Source: Neoceratodus forsteri (Eukaryota > Chordata > Ceratodontiformes > Ceratodontidae). From it: a DNA stretch of 64,000 nucleotides. Shown here piece by piece: positions 11,244-21,899 of the stretch. The translations under genes were made by a program, and so were the position numbers. The notes beneath the pieces were generated by a model. That model did no database searches. It worked only from the letters and a program-made list of their open reading frames with translations, and was not told where the DNA came from. The stretch's first letter is position 1, and every line of letters starts with the position of its first letter. The stretch is taken from positions 1,190,077,001 through 1,190,141,000 of the forward strand of contig CM028132.1 in the NCBI GenBank assembly GCA_016271365.2, written 5' to 3'.

Positions 11244-12190
11244 AAAGAAATTTGCATTCAAATTGAATCTTTCCCCTCAGGCCTCTGCTGTTTACTTTGC
11301 TTTATTCCAGTAACAGAATAGTGATCCACTGCTCATTGCATTGCAGCCTATTTTTGACACAGAAATTCTTCTGATGTCACAATCAGAGGATTATAACTTC
11401 AGTATACAGTAGGAAGGGCAGCTGGAACAATTGCAGTCTAAAGGGCAGAGAAATAGTTTTCATGCAAATGTCTTGTTTCTTAATAAAGAATTGAATGTCA
11501 TGTAATTCCTATTGTTTGGGACTGGGATATGTTATTTTTGTCCTGCCAACTCTGTCATTGTCAATTGGAAATCAAGTTTGCTATTTTATTGCGTTAGTCA
11601 CCTGACTTCCATGCAGTCTGCAGTTAAACCTTATGCTGGCTTTTCTTATGGGGTGGGGGTGAGGGGAGAGCTGGGGCAACATGCTGTGCTACTGTGTTTG
11701 TGCATACTGGATACATGCAGACAACCTCAGTTTCTGAGAAATGATTTTGAATGTATTTAGAAATTATATTAAAAAAAAAATCACACTGAGTTTCTCAGAA
11801 CTCATTTCCATTTCATGTGCAGCTTCGGGGTGGGGAATGCATGGGGTACAACTTATAGAAATACAGGTTAGCCAAAGTACAGAAATACAAACTGGCCAAG
11901 ACTGATACAGATTACTGCCCTGATTGTATAAACAGATTTATTTTCCTGAGTACAGTACCTCCAAGCCACTTTACTCATGAGCGACGTAGCCATGCGTGTT
12001 TCATTAGGGTGGAGGTAGGAGAGAAAATTGATCATACAATCAGGGTAATTAACAGCCATTGAAATTGCATTATTTCCTGCAGTAATGCAGCAGTATTCTG
12101 CATTACATCTTGGTGGGCTCCACAGTAAGTATCACAGCTGCAAAAAGGAAGGATAGCTAAGTAGACAGTGTACTGCCAGTGTAAGAATCA
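11244..12190. other. Unassigned AT-rich DNA
   Basis: Nothing recognisable. Short frames on both strands and an A run at 11,771-11,780 only. Confidence 0.45.
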
Positions 12191-12191
12191 G

Positions 12192-12840
12192 GTTACACTA
12201 TTTATTTATGACTGGTAACCAGGTGGGTGCACTGATCCCAGGGACCGTTTTCAGGCATGACCCAGGCCACAACAGTGGCACAGAGTACAAAGCTAAAACA
12301 CATACATGTAGCAGAAGTGCAGTAATTACACAATATAACAAGATAAAAAAGAGGGTACAATAGTACGATGGAATTTCAACAAATGGCAGTCATAGAATAA
12401 ATAACAGGATAAGTACACAATCAGTCAGCAAGTTATGCAGGAATTAATTAATACGAGATCCAGCTAGTCTAAGGAGCAGGTGCAGGGTGGAAAGGGGCCA
12501 GTCAGGAGACCACAGGAACCAATGTAGGTACTCCAGAGATAGGAAGTGGCAAAGAAGGAGGGAGGGAGGAAAAGGGAGGGAGGGAGATAGGAAGGAAGAA
12601 AAAGAAGAAAAGGGGAGGTGAAAGGACAAACATCTAGATAGGACAGGGTGGTAGGGAAGGGGGGGGGGTGCACTCGTCCGAAAAGCTACGCTGAAAATCA
12701 CTCGCAGAGACCAGGATTGGGTACTGGGGACAGTAGCAGAAAGTTGAGGGATACAGTGGTAGTTGCAAGGAGGAATAGCAGGAGGGTGGACCTTGGACAT
12801 CAGGCATTGGTTCCCAGGGTGGGGAACTAGTTAAAAATTG
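12192..12840 (-). mobile_element. L2a LINE 3' end, reverse orientation
   Basis: TTTATTTATGACTGGTAACC and GTGGGTGCACTG..., then TTTTCAGGCATGACCCAGG, are the reverse complement of the L2a tail. The purine-rich stretch to about 12,800 (GGGAGGGAGG, GGAAGGAAG) mirrors the pyrimidine-rich 3' UTR of the 10.3-10.9 kb copy. Minus-strand frames over this stretch are proline- and serine-rich because of composition and are not genes. Confidence 0.6.
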
Positions 12841-13558
12841 CAGGAGCAAATCATAAACCCATAGAGCAGATCTGTCAAAGAGAATAGGGAGTAAGGGGGC
12901 AAATAGGGGAGGAAAGTTATTTCAAATATAGGGGCATTAGAAAGAAAAGTACAGTACGCCTGGCCAGCACAAGTTTTGAGAAGGTAAGAGTTGGAGGAAT
13001 TGGACTGCAAACTCTTGAGTGAGTAGGTAGTGGAAGGGGAGGGAAAGAGGAATTACTCAAGGCAAGTTTTCAACTTTAGAGCCAAGCTGCAAATCTTGCA
13101 AAGCCCAGTGCTTCATGGTTGTGTTACAAACATGAAATGCACTTATCTGCCAAAAATAATTATTTTTTTAGGTGGAATATCAGGTTAGTGCATCTGCTGT
13201 AATCGTATGCTGAGAGTTGGTCAATTCTGATTTATTCTAACAAAACATGTAATTTTATTTATAAAATAGTAGTATTGAAAAAAATGAAGAATGGGCTGCC
13301 ACATGGCTAGTTGTCAAGTAGATTAGTAGGGTATTTTTGCACCTCCCCAGACACCCCATCTTTCAGTGCCATAAACCCTGCTGGCTGCCAGACTCACTTA
13401 GCTCTGCTTCTTGTAACCTTCTGGCTCCCAGCAGTCCCCAAATGGCCAAGGGACCTGGTAGCAAGTGGAGGCAGAGGGCTACCATCTGACATGCCAAGCC
13501 AGGGGCCAAATTTACTCTGTTCTGGTCTCACCTCATCACAGCACTCACATGAGCATGC
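12841..13558. other. Unassigned DNA
   Basis: No recognisable family. It ends at a hAT-type target duplication (13,552-13,559). Confidence 0.4.
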
Positions 13559-13559
13559 C

Positions 13560-13741
13560 CAGTGGCGGCTCTATACCAGGGCCCGCCAGGGCACGTGCCC
13601 CGGTAAAAAAATGCCGTGCCCCAGTTGGTGCCCCATATGGTGCAGAGCCTCCCCCATAGTAACAGTATATCAGTGCCCTGGCTGCCATCTGTTGTGCCCC
13701 AGCTGTGCCCTGGTAACCATTTGTGGCTAGAGCCGCTACTG
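13560..13741. mobile_element. hAT-type MITE, 182 bp
   Basis: The left end CAGTGGCGGCTCTA and the reverse complement of the right end, CAGTAGCGGCTCTA, differ at one base. They are flanked by the identical 8-bp AGCATGCC at 13,552-13,559 and 13,742-13,749. An 8-bp duplication with CAG-type ends is diagnostic of hAT transposons. There is no coding capacity. The open frames running through it on both strands are accidental. Confidence 0.9.
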
Positions 13742-13749
13742 AGCATGCC

Positions 13750-14284
13750 CGCATAGACCTCTTGGAGGAAGGGTGCCAGCCAGTGCATCGTCACCCACGC
13801 CAGCCAAAGAAGCTCCATTACGCCACCCCCATCAAGAGTCTTTTCTCCAAGAATTGTGTTACTCCACCCTCCCCTGGGGGGAGAGAGAGAGCATCCTGAA
13901 AGATGCCCAGTCGCCTTCCCTACCAGTCTCTACTCCTGCCATCCTGGTCCTGGGGTGCCAACTTGGGCATGCAGCATTCCAAACAAATGCTACACCACTT
14001 AGCACCACAAAGCCAGCAGCAGATCTTGCTGTACTTCGCATGTGGTTAAAAGCACTCAGCCAACACACCAAGGATGCATTGCTTAGTTGGATCTACAGTA
14101 TCTATGACCCCCCATTGAAAATAAGCAGTGAGACATAACAGGATGTGGTTTATTACTATATGTGATAACTGCATGCTCGGGTACTTTGTGTAACATAAGG
14201 TGTTTACACTGAGTGCCTTCAGCACTGGAAGTGCAGTTATGACATAACAACCCACACCCAATGTCTTATTGCCCTTATAAAATG
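13750..14284. other. Unassigned DNA left of an inverted repeat
   Basis: No family recognised. The outer limit of the inverted repeat described next might extend 30-50 bp into the end of this interval. Confidence 0.4.
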
Positions 14285-14700
14285 AGGGACTCCAGCCAAA
14301 AGTGCTACATTGCAGAATTAGAATAAGCATACCCCTCCAATAAGTCACATACCAAAAATTAGATTTCTGTTTTACTTCATTTTAAAGTTATGAGCTATTT
14401 TGTAACCCTGATTTCACTACCTGTTCAAAAAAAGTCAGTTTGAGTGAAGAACTGCTGCTGATGTCATCTCCTTAACTCACAGTCTAGTCCGCCTTGTCAG
14501 CAAGCTTATATGACCTGTTTCTCCAAAGTTTAAAGGTCATGCGCAGTGGTTTTCACAAGTAAAGCAGGCAGCACCATTCAGTAAACACTGCTTTAAAAAC
14601 TATGTGTGTTTCAGATTTTGTAACAAAGTTGACAAATTCATATTTTTTAATGCCTTTTTGATGTGGTCCATTTCTCCAGGGTTGCTGGATGCTGAGTCAG
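14285..14700 (+). repeat. Left arm of a 2.8-kb inverted repeat
   Basis: This stretch matches the reverse complement of 16,755-17,065 joined to 15,174-15,267, in the same order. Examples are CTTGTCAGCAAGCTTATA (near 14,500), CCTGTTTCTCCAAAGTT, GCACCATTCA, GCTTTAAAAAC, TTTCTCCAGGGTTGCTG (near 14,670) and GCTGAGTCA. Identity by eye is roughly 75-85% with small gaps. The arms are separated by about 470 bp of spacer. No transposase is visible, so it could be a foldback-type DNA element or an inverted pair of one repeat. Confidence 0.8.
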
Positions 14701-15267
14701 TATGCCTCCAGGCTGCTGATACCATCTGGGGTGCTACTCTGCTGTTCCCATTAGGAAGCTGTATTGCTACTAGTATTGTATAATGATGGTAACTTCATTG
14801 CTGTTTGTCAATGTCTGTTTTACAGTAAGTTTTAATAGGGTCCATATACTGTGTGTGTTACTTCTACTAGGGGTGGAAGTGTTAGTGCTAGTAAAATTAT
14901 CATTTTAATGTGGAGTACAACATAGATAAGCCTGAATATAGGTCAAGTAACAGCCTGCCAGGGAGAAAATACTGGGTTGGCTATTGCATAAAAACTTGTA
15001 GAAAGGTTTCAAAACAGCATTACCTCTCCCAACCCCATTTACAGGGAAATGGAATCCTTGTTTTAAAGTGCCATCCTGAGAAATCACCTCAGTTGAATGA
15101 CAGTTGTGAATGATCACAGCCTTCCACCACATCAGAAAATTATTCAGTCTGCAAACCTCATCGCAGTGTGAAATGACTCAACATACAGCAACCCTGGAGA
15201 AAAGAACCACAACAAAAAGGCACAACAAATTGAATTTGTCAATTTTGTTACAAAGCCTGAAACACAT

Positions 15268-16754
15268 ATTGGGCCCTATACACCAACTGGGCATACCTGC
15301 CCGAGTAGCTGTGCACCTGCAGACAGGTGTACACCGGCGACATTCAACTACCGCCGACCACCTGTCCATGACCCTGCCCCCAACACGCAGGACTCCACAG
15401 GGCAGCCCAGGGTTTTAAATAATTGATTAGCAGTTTTTTTCCTTGGGATAATACTAACTGTACAAAAAGCATTCATATAGGTTTTCTAGAAGTGTTATGT
15501 TTGTTAAACACAGCGCGGCAAGTGCTATGCATTTTCACAATGTTTTAGAACTTTTATGAGCAAAACGCTAATCAATTTTTAGAGTTAAATAAAACCCTGC
15601 AGCCAGGGGTGGGATCACGGGTCTGGCCGGGTATCTAATCAAATGCCCAGCCTGGATATGGAGTGGATCCCTTGCATGGTGAGGCATGGGTCCAGGTACA
15701 TGAATGCCCTCTGCAGGTACATAGACCCGCGCACACATGCCGCCCTTATGGGCTGGTGATTGGTGGCCCCCCACACTGCAGGGCCAGCAGGCCAAACCCC
15801 CACCCATGCCCCCATCTGTAGCAGGCCAATCCCATGCTGGTACCACTGTCGCCCGGCGACACTCGCCCTATGGGCTCCCCGACTGGCAGGCTGGCTGGAC
15901 AGTGCCCCCTGCCACCAACCCCCAAGCGTCCCCATGCCTTTGCAGTGGTGTAGCCCCGAGATGACCAATGGCACAGCCCTCCCTCTCACCGCCACAGCCA
16001 CTGGCCATCAGACATATGCAGGGGTGCACAGCAGATGTGTGTGCACACCTACGTCAGATGGCTGAGGTGGCGTGGTGGAGAGGAGAGGCTGTGCTGCCTC
16101 TTTCCGGTACTGCCGCAAAAGTACAGGGGATGGAGGGTGACAGTGGGACCAGTGGACACCTATGTGGGGCAGGGGTGCCTGGTTCGGGTGGGGGGTTGCC
16201 ATGCACATTGGGGTTGGGGTGCACGAGGGTCTGTGTGTGCGTGGTGAGGGTTCCTCAGTCTCCAGGACTAGTGTACTGGTGGGTGGTATGGGGGAGATGC
16301 ATGGTTGGCACTGGGTATGGGGCTGCCTTGTGGGGTGGGGGGCACATGAGGCCACAGCCATGGCTCTCCCAGCACTCACCTGTTTGGGTGCCCCAGCTCT
16401 CCCCGTTGGCTAGTGGGCTGTGGTGGTGGAGGGCCCATTCCCAGTTCCCCAGCATGGATGGTGCAGTATCTGTGGGCACGTATCAGGTGTATGGCAGGCT
16501 TCTCCCTGGCATAGCCTGTGCACCCATCCACACCCCCGCAGCCAGCACTGCATGCCTTGTTGCATGGCGCATAGTGCTGACACGCCCCTTGCCTGCCCCA
16601 GCGCATTGCTCTTTGCACAGCCAGGGGATCATATGTGCTGCACATCCCCTTAGTACATCCCACATGGGGGGTGGGGCATGTAGCATGCGGAGTGGTCGTG
16701 CGCCCCATTTATGCATGTGTAGCCACTCTGACCCATGCGTGCATAGGGCCCAAT
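15268..16754. mobile_element. 1.49-kb GC-rich insert with 12-bp inverted ends
   Basis: It starts ATTGGGCCCTAT and ends ATAGGGCCCAAT, perfect 12-bp inverted termini. Most of it is GC-rich, unlike its flanks. It interrupts one arm of the inverted repeat, which fixes its boundaries independently. No clear target duplication longer than AT is visible. Frames of up to 264 codons occur on several strands at once, a composition effect, and none resembles a transposase. It is best described as a non-autonomous DNA transposon of unassigned superfamily. Confidence 0.65.
15408..15607. repeat. AT-rich inner palindrome inside the GC-rich insert
   Basis: AATTGATTAGC (15,421-15,431) is inverted at 15,567-15,577, with partial outward symmetry (CAGGGTTTTAAAT against ATAAAACCCTG). 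The interval is AT-rich inside a GC-rich element, so it may be a second, smaller MITE nested in the insert. Confidence 0.55.
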
Positions 16755-17065
16755 GTTTTTAAAGCAATGGTTATTGAATGGTGCTGGCTGTTTTACTTGG
16801 GGAAACCATTGCACATGATCTTCGAACTTTGGAGAAACAGGTTCTATAAGCTTGCTGACAAGGAGGACTAGACTGTGAGTTCAGGAGATGACATCATCAT
16901 CAGCTCTTCACTGAAATTGGCTTTTTTTGAATGGGCAGTGGATTTAGGGTTGTAAAATTACTTGTAACTTTTAAACAAAGGAGCTTAGAGATCTCATTTT
17001 TGGCATGCAGCTGATTGGGGCTATGTTATTTTTAGTACAACCAGTGGTATATTTACATTTTTTAA

Positions 17066-17755
17066 GGGGAGACAGCAGTGTTAGTCCATGGGGCTGTTTT
17101 TCTAATATCCCATCCATTGTTGCTTATCTGCCTGTTATTGACTGGATCATAGCTTTGTGAGGCATTTCATCACATCATGATGCCACACCAGAAGGAGCTG
17201 CACAGCACCTTGTTGCTGTTTTAAGAAGATAACATAAAAAAAGTGAAAAATTAACAAGGCAAACTGCTCTGGTTGAGGCCCTCAATTACTGCAGGGTTCA
17301 CTGGTGCCTAAAACCGGCTATGCTTTCCATATATTCAGTAGAGGAATGTTTATCATGGAATACAGGAATTCAAACTTTTGCAGGATCCCACTGTCAGAAT
17401 GTTCACCTCAACTCACACATGTACACAACAAAAGGTCTCCTGGGGCCTCACTTTCATTGACGGTTAAGCAGCAGAAATTTTCCTGGTAAGCAGGTATGAC
17501 TAGGATAAGGATTTTTCATGGTCTGTAATGTAGCACCAGAAAATAAAACTGTTAAATCTGTGTATGTGTGTAAAAAGGCACTTATGAAGGGAAAGAAAAC
17601 TTAATAGATGTGTGTGTTTTTTATTGAAAGAGCAGCTCTCTACTAACATAAAAAGTTTGAAGCTGTTAACATTTACAAATGTTATGTTTAACTTCAGTGT
17701 TATCTAGCTTTTATTTTACTTCTTCCTGTTGTTGGTCTATGGAATAGTCAGATAA
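17066..17755. other. Unassigned AT-rich DNA
   Basis: No family recognised; short chance frames only. Confidence 0.4.
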
Positions 17756-17758
17756 TGC

Positions 17759-17983
17759 AGTAAATACTGTAAAACTTGAAATTTTCACTGTCAAATAATT
17801 TTCAATATTTTCGCTGAAGCACTAACTTGCGCTAAAATTAGTTTGCGCTTATTAGCAGTTTTTTCCATTATAATGAATGTGGTGCTCATTTTAGCACTAA
17901 ATTAAATTTACACAATTATGGTTGCATTTGTGTTTGTGCTAAAATTACTTTGCATGAAAATAACGAGTTTCACAGTATTTCAC
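17759..17983. mobile_element. MITE with ~30-bp imperfect inverted ends
   Basis: The left end AAATACTGTAAAACTTGAA and the reverse complement of the right end, GAAATACTGTGAAACTCGTT, followed by ATTTTCA in both, give about 30 bp of imperfect inverted repeat around a 160-bp AT-rich core. The target duplication could not be fixed, so the superfamily is open. Confidence 0.65.
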
Positions 17984-18545
17984 GGAGTCTTTCAAAGGCA
18001 TCTGATTATCCGTAACTGATGTCATAATTGCTGTGGTTATGACAGTCTGTTGTCATATTGAGCCTATGATGTCATAATGAAAGGCACTATGATGCCAATG
18101 GGGGACAGGCACTTACTTGTTATAGACTAAAAGATGTGTTTTAAACACTGGAAAGAAAAACTGAAAATTAAAAAAAAATGTGTCCTTTAGTGAATTGTAA
18201 TAACTGAAACATTATATACACAAAAGTACATGCTTAAGTGAAGAGCTGCTCTTTAATGGAGTTTTCATTTCGAGGCCCAGCTGAAGTTTTTGCATGAGTA
18301 AAGTTGTAGACATGTTTGCGATGGCATTCATGAATTGTTCTGTGCAGTGCTTATACTGTACTGTATGTCAGTGTGCTCATGCTGGTTGCTGAAAGAAGTC
18401 CCAACTATTGGTTTTTTGCTCTATAAATACAAGGCATTGGACTCTGTTTGATTACTCTGGATGCAGGACATATGACATACAAAATCACACATATGCCAGT
18501 AATGCAAAGCAGCATGGGATATATACGCAAATCACCATGAACATT
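17984..18545. other. Unassigned DNA
   Basis: Nothing recognised. Confidence 0.4.
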
Positions 18546-18760
18546 TTTTTAAATTCTTTGGTAATCAGGTAAGGCCCACTGAGTCCAAGGCCTGTTTTCA
18601 GGGATGACCTGGGAGCACTGGAGATGTTAGGTGACTTGCTCACAGTCACACAGAATGAAAATGGAAGGTGGGGGTGTAGGAATCAAACCCAGGTCTGATG
18701 GATGTACCAAGCTCATTCACAGTTCGTTAATCTACACTATAGGCTATACTGCCAGCCCCA
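18546..18760 (-). mobile_element. tRNA-headed SINE with L2a-like tail (copy 1)
   Basis: Read on the minus strand it has a tRNA-like head with a B-box-like GGGTTTGATTCCT. A core follows with CTGTGTGACTGTGAGCAAG and TCACCTAAC, similar to the MIR/CORE-SINE signature (TGTGACCTTGGGCAAGTCAC). The 3' part, CCAGGTCATCCCTG, CAGTGGGCCTTACCTG and ATTACC, is related to the tail of the local L2a LINE. A second copy lies at 62,357-62,545. SINEs of this design are mobilised by the LINE whose 3' tail they share. Confidence 0.75.
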
Positions 18761-19330
18761 TTCTCAAGACTCAGTGAAATATTTACTGCATTATCTGACA
18801 TTTTTTTGCAGAGCAACAGCAGGCAGAAATTCAATAGTTAGACTGGATCTGCTTTAAGCAGGAGTGCATGATGCCAGATGGCCACTCACAAAATCCGCAG
18901 AGGCTGAGAACAGAAGATGCAAACACATGTTTCGTCATCCTCCGGATTCATTAGTGAGCCTCATCTTTATCGCAACCCAAGATAAATGAACCAGCCCTTA
19001 CATGGTTTTACAGGTTTAGGTTGTGGTAGACCCAAAATACAACCATAGGAAAGAGCTGGCAGAAGAAGGCCAAAATGGTCTCTTGAGTCTGCTCTTTGGT
19101 ACATCAGTGACCCTGGCTTATGCCATTGACACTGCCCACCCCAACCCGTCATCCCCTCCTTCATAACTCCTGACATAAGACATGAGTGGTGATTTGCATA
19201 TGCATCCCATGATGCTTTGCATTATTGGGGTATGTGTGATTATGAATTTCTTGTACTTTGCTTTGTTGCCAATGCCTTTTTTTGGCAACCTTTACCTCAG
19301 TGCTTTAGCGCTGATGTTCTTTGTCTTTTT
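18761..19330. other. Unassigned DNA
   Basis: No clear feature. It precedes a long microsatellite. Confidence 0.4.
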
Positions 19331-19386
19331 ATGTATATATGTGTATTTATGCATATATATGTGTGTGTATGTATGTATGTGCATAA

Positions 19387-19446
<60 letters not shown>
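19331..19446. repeat. (TG)n/(CA)n-(TA)n microsatellite
   Basis: Interrupted TATG/TGTG repeats lead into about 15 CA units from 19,396, followed by about 10 TA units ending at 19,446. Frames rich in Y/I/C and H/T through it are artefacts of the repeat. Confidence 0.95.
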
Positions 19447-19810
19447 AAATGCCAGTGGGTATAACAAATTAGAAATAAATGCATTTATTTTCATGGATGC
19501 AGGGTTGCTGGAGTGAACATAAATCATTTATGTCCACCCCAGCTCAGAGAACAATAGATATTTTCACTCCAGCTGCATAATGTACTGAGTATTATCTTCT
19601 TTATACCCAGCACTCTGTCCAGGCCTGCCAGTAATCAAGGGCACAAAAAATATTATTTTACAATCAGGACTGCACGAATAAGAATCAGCACTGTATAAAT
19701 GGCACATGCCATGGGCTGTATTAAAATAATCATGAGTGAGGTCTACAGAGGTCACACCCAGCTGGTCAAAAGAAATCATTCATTTCCATGCAACCTATGG
19801 GATATCTCAT

Positions 19811-20240
19811 ATTTATATTTATTTATTTTAAAAAACTGGTAACCAGGAGAGGCACAGGGCTCATTTCCAGGTGTGATCCAGGGGAAAGGGGAAGGGGAGA
19901 AGCACAATTACAAACAAAATACAGTCAGTCAGTTGATGTGGTTACAGTGACAATGACATAAAGAGTATTAGCCGAATGTAGTACAAACAAACTGGCAAAA
20001 CACTGCATATGGAGGACAAATAAATATGCATATAAATCATCTGTGCAAACTGGGCACGCCCAAAGAGTGCATAGTGCCAGAGTAAAGGGACACTGAGAAA
20101 GTGCTGATAGGAGTCAAAACAGGTTGACAAACTTCAGCGAGGTTGCCAGAACTGTGGTAAGGGAGAGAGGTAAGGGGTGGTCAGAAGCCAGGCAAGGGTA
20201 AGGAAGGGTTCAGGAAGAGGGTTGGCAGGAGTAAGGGGGC
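19811..20240 (-). mobile_element. L2a LINE 3' end, reverse orientation (copy 2)
   Basis: TTTATTTATTTTAAAAAACT, GGTAACCAGGAGAGGCACA and CCAGGTGTGATCC are the L2a tail in reverse complement. The stretch around 19,980-20,075, read on the minus strand, matches 10,640-10,735 on the plus strand, for example GTTTGCACAGATGATTTATA and ATATGCAGT. Confidence 0.75.
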
Positions 20241-20492
20241 GGGGGGAGGAGTTTTATCTGGCACCTAATGGATTTAGCTGTCATCTAATGGAGAGTCAGA
20301 TGGAGGGGGTTAGCTGGTTCCAGAGGCTGGAGGGGCTCTGTGAGAAAACAGATTTCCGGTTGAGGAATGTGGGTGGGGTGTTTCTTTGTGTGTGTGGGGA
20401 GGGAGGGTAGTCTTTAACAAAAAAGTAAAAAACTTCTTGTAGCAAGTAGTTTTTAAAATCTTCATTAATGTACTTAGTTATTTTTTCACACA

Positions 20493-20712
20493 TCACATAG
20501 ATTTTGAAAACCACCACACAGCATGTATATTTTGAACATTTTTGCACAGGATGTGGATTTTAAAAACCATCACAAAGGTTTTCTGTGTGAATGCTTATTA
20601 AAGCCATTGTGCAGCCCAACAATTTTGAAAACTTTAGTGCAGCAGCATGTCGATTTTAAAACTGTCATGCAGCACATAGATTTTCAAAACCGTCTTACAG
20701 CATGACGATTTT
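20493..20712. repeat. Degenerate ~31-bp tandem repeat
   Basis: Units of the form (CA)GCA-CATAGATTTT-GAAAACC-GTC recur about every 28-34 bp, for example ACATAGATTTTGAAAACC, GATGTGGATTTTAAAAACC, CATGTCGATTTTAAAACTG, ACATAGATTTTCAAAACCG and CATGACGATTTTAAGAAC. Units are diverged and spacing drifts, as in an old minisatellite. Confidence 0.7.
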
Positions 20713-20888
20713 AAGAACTACTGTTTTAGCACTTCACAAACCTTTTTGAACTGTACTGCAGCATATAAAACCTGTGCAAGATATATGTGCAGTATGCCAA
20801 GTGTCAAACATTTGTGAAGAATTCCTCTGAAAACAGTTTTGTTTTTAAAGATACCCAATTGTCAAATATTTTTTACAGAAATGCACCA

Positions 20889-21292
20889 TGGGCCCAATTT
20901 TCAAAACTACATAGAGCGCCGCAAGGGACTTGCGGCAGGGAGTTTGACGGGCGTGCTAACTTGCATCAAACCTTTCCGAGTGCAAGTTTGAAAACAGGCT
21001 GATCGCCTCTCTGCCACTTAAGTCCCTTGTGGCAACTCTGCCCTAAATTCTGCAGCTCCCCGCACCCCCCGGTGTACCTTTACATCCGTGGGGGAGCCGG
21101 TTTATGGGGCTTGTGCCACAGCTTTGACGTAAGCTGCTTTAAATTGATGATAGTGTTGCAGCTTGCATCCTGGGTTCTAAAATTGTGTGCAAGTTGCAGC
21201 AAACCCTTGTCCACAGTTGCGGCAAATGTTGCGGGGATGAAGGCAGGGCTTGGCTGCAAGCCCTGAGTCCCTGTTTAAAAATCAGGCCCCAC
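20889..21292. mobile_element. GC-rich MITE-like element with GGGCC..ATTTT ends
   Basis: The left end GGGCCCAATTTTCAAAAC and the reverse complement of the right end, GGGGCCTGATTTTTAAAC, form an imperfect 18-bp inverted pair around a GC-rich core of about 370 bp. Its left terminus resembles the start of the insert at 15,268 (shared GGGCCC). No clean target duplication was found. Confidence 0.6.
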
Positions 21293-21871
21293 ATGCCTTG
21301 TACTACCCCACCTTCACGAATACTACAGTGTCACTGTTATCTCTTAAATATGATGTATTTTGTCAGGTAATAGCATTTACGAAAGATTCTAACTTTCATG
21401 CAGTACATGAGACATACATCAAAAAGTTGCATCGTGGAACATGTTATCAACAGTTTATAGTTCAAGTACTCAAATAAAGATTACATTTGCATGCTTATCT
21501 TGGCCTCTGTCTTTTACACTAATGAAAGAACATAAGAGAGATAAAAGAAACACTCAACAGCATAACAGTATGCATGGTGAGCATGATTCATAAACTCATA
21601 TACAGTAGGTGGTGAATTTCTGACCACGAGAGCTTAAAAGTAGGTTAGCATACATTCAGTAAGTGATAATACGCAACAGGTGGACAGTATTGGGCTATAC
21701 CGGACCGCTCAGGGGTGTGATGAGGCCCAGCACCACAGGCGGAAGGCCTTATAGCCCCAGTGAGGTCAAGGATAGTGCATACTGCCCACAATAAAGAACT
21801 CCATTGAAAATCACTTTTCTTGCAAAGTAGTCCCTCGACTGGTACACTTGCCAGTAGAGGGCACTTTTGAG
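21293..21871. other. Unassigned DNA left of the L1
   Basis: Nothing recognised, apart from the left target duplication of the L1 that begins at 21,882. Confidence 0.45.
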
Positions 21872-21899
21872 TTTGCAAGCCTTTTTTTTTTTTTTTTAA

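Larger units (their letters stand above)
15174..17065 (-). repeat. Right arm of the inverted repeat, split by a GC-rich insert
   Basis: The right arm lies in two pieces, 15,174-15,267 and 16,755-17,065. On the left arm the corresponding sequence is continuous (GCTTTAAAAACTATGTGTG-TTTCAG), so the 1.49 kb between the pieces was added later. The outer piece shows the complement of CTGTGAGTTCAGGAGATGAC-type sequence matching left-arm positions near 14,465-14,490. Confidence 0.75.

Noticed and set aside
15968..16762. 264-codon plus-strand open frame
   Set aside because: It lies in a GC-rich element where several overlapping frames on both strands are equally open. No domain, periodicity or start context was seen, and it runs across the right end of the insert.
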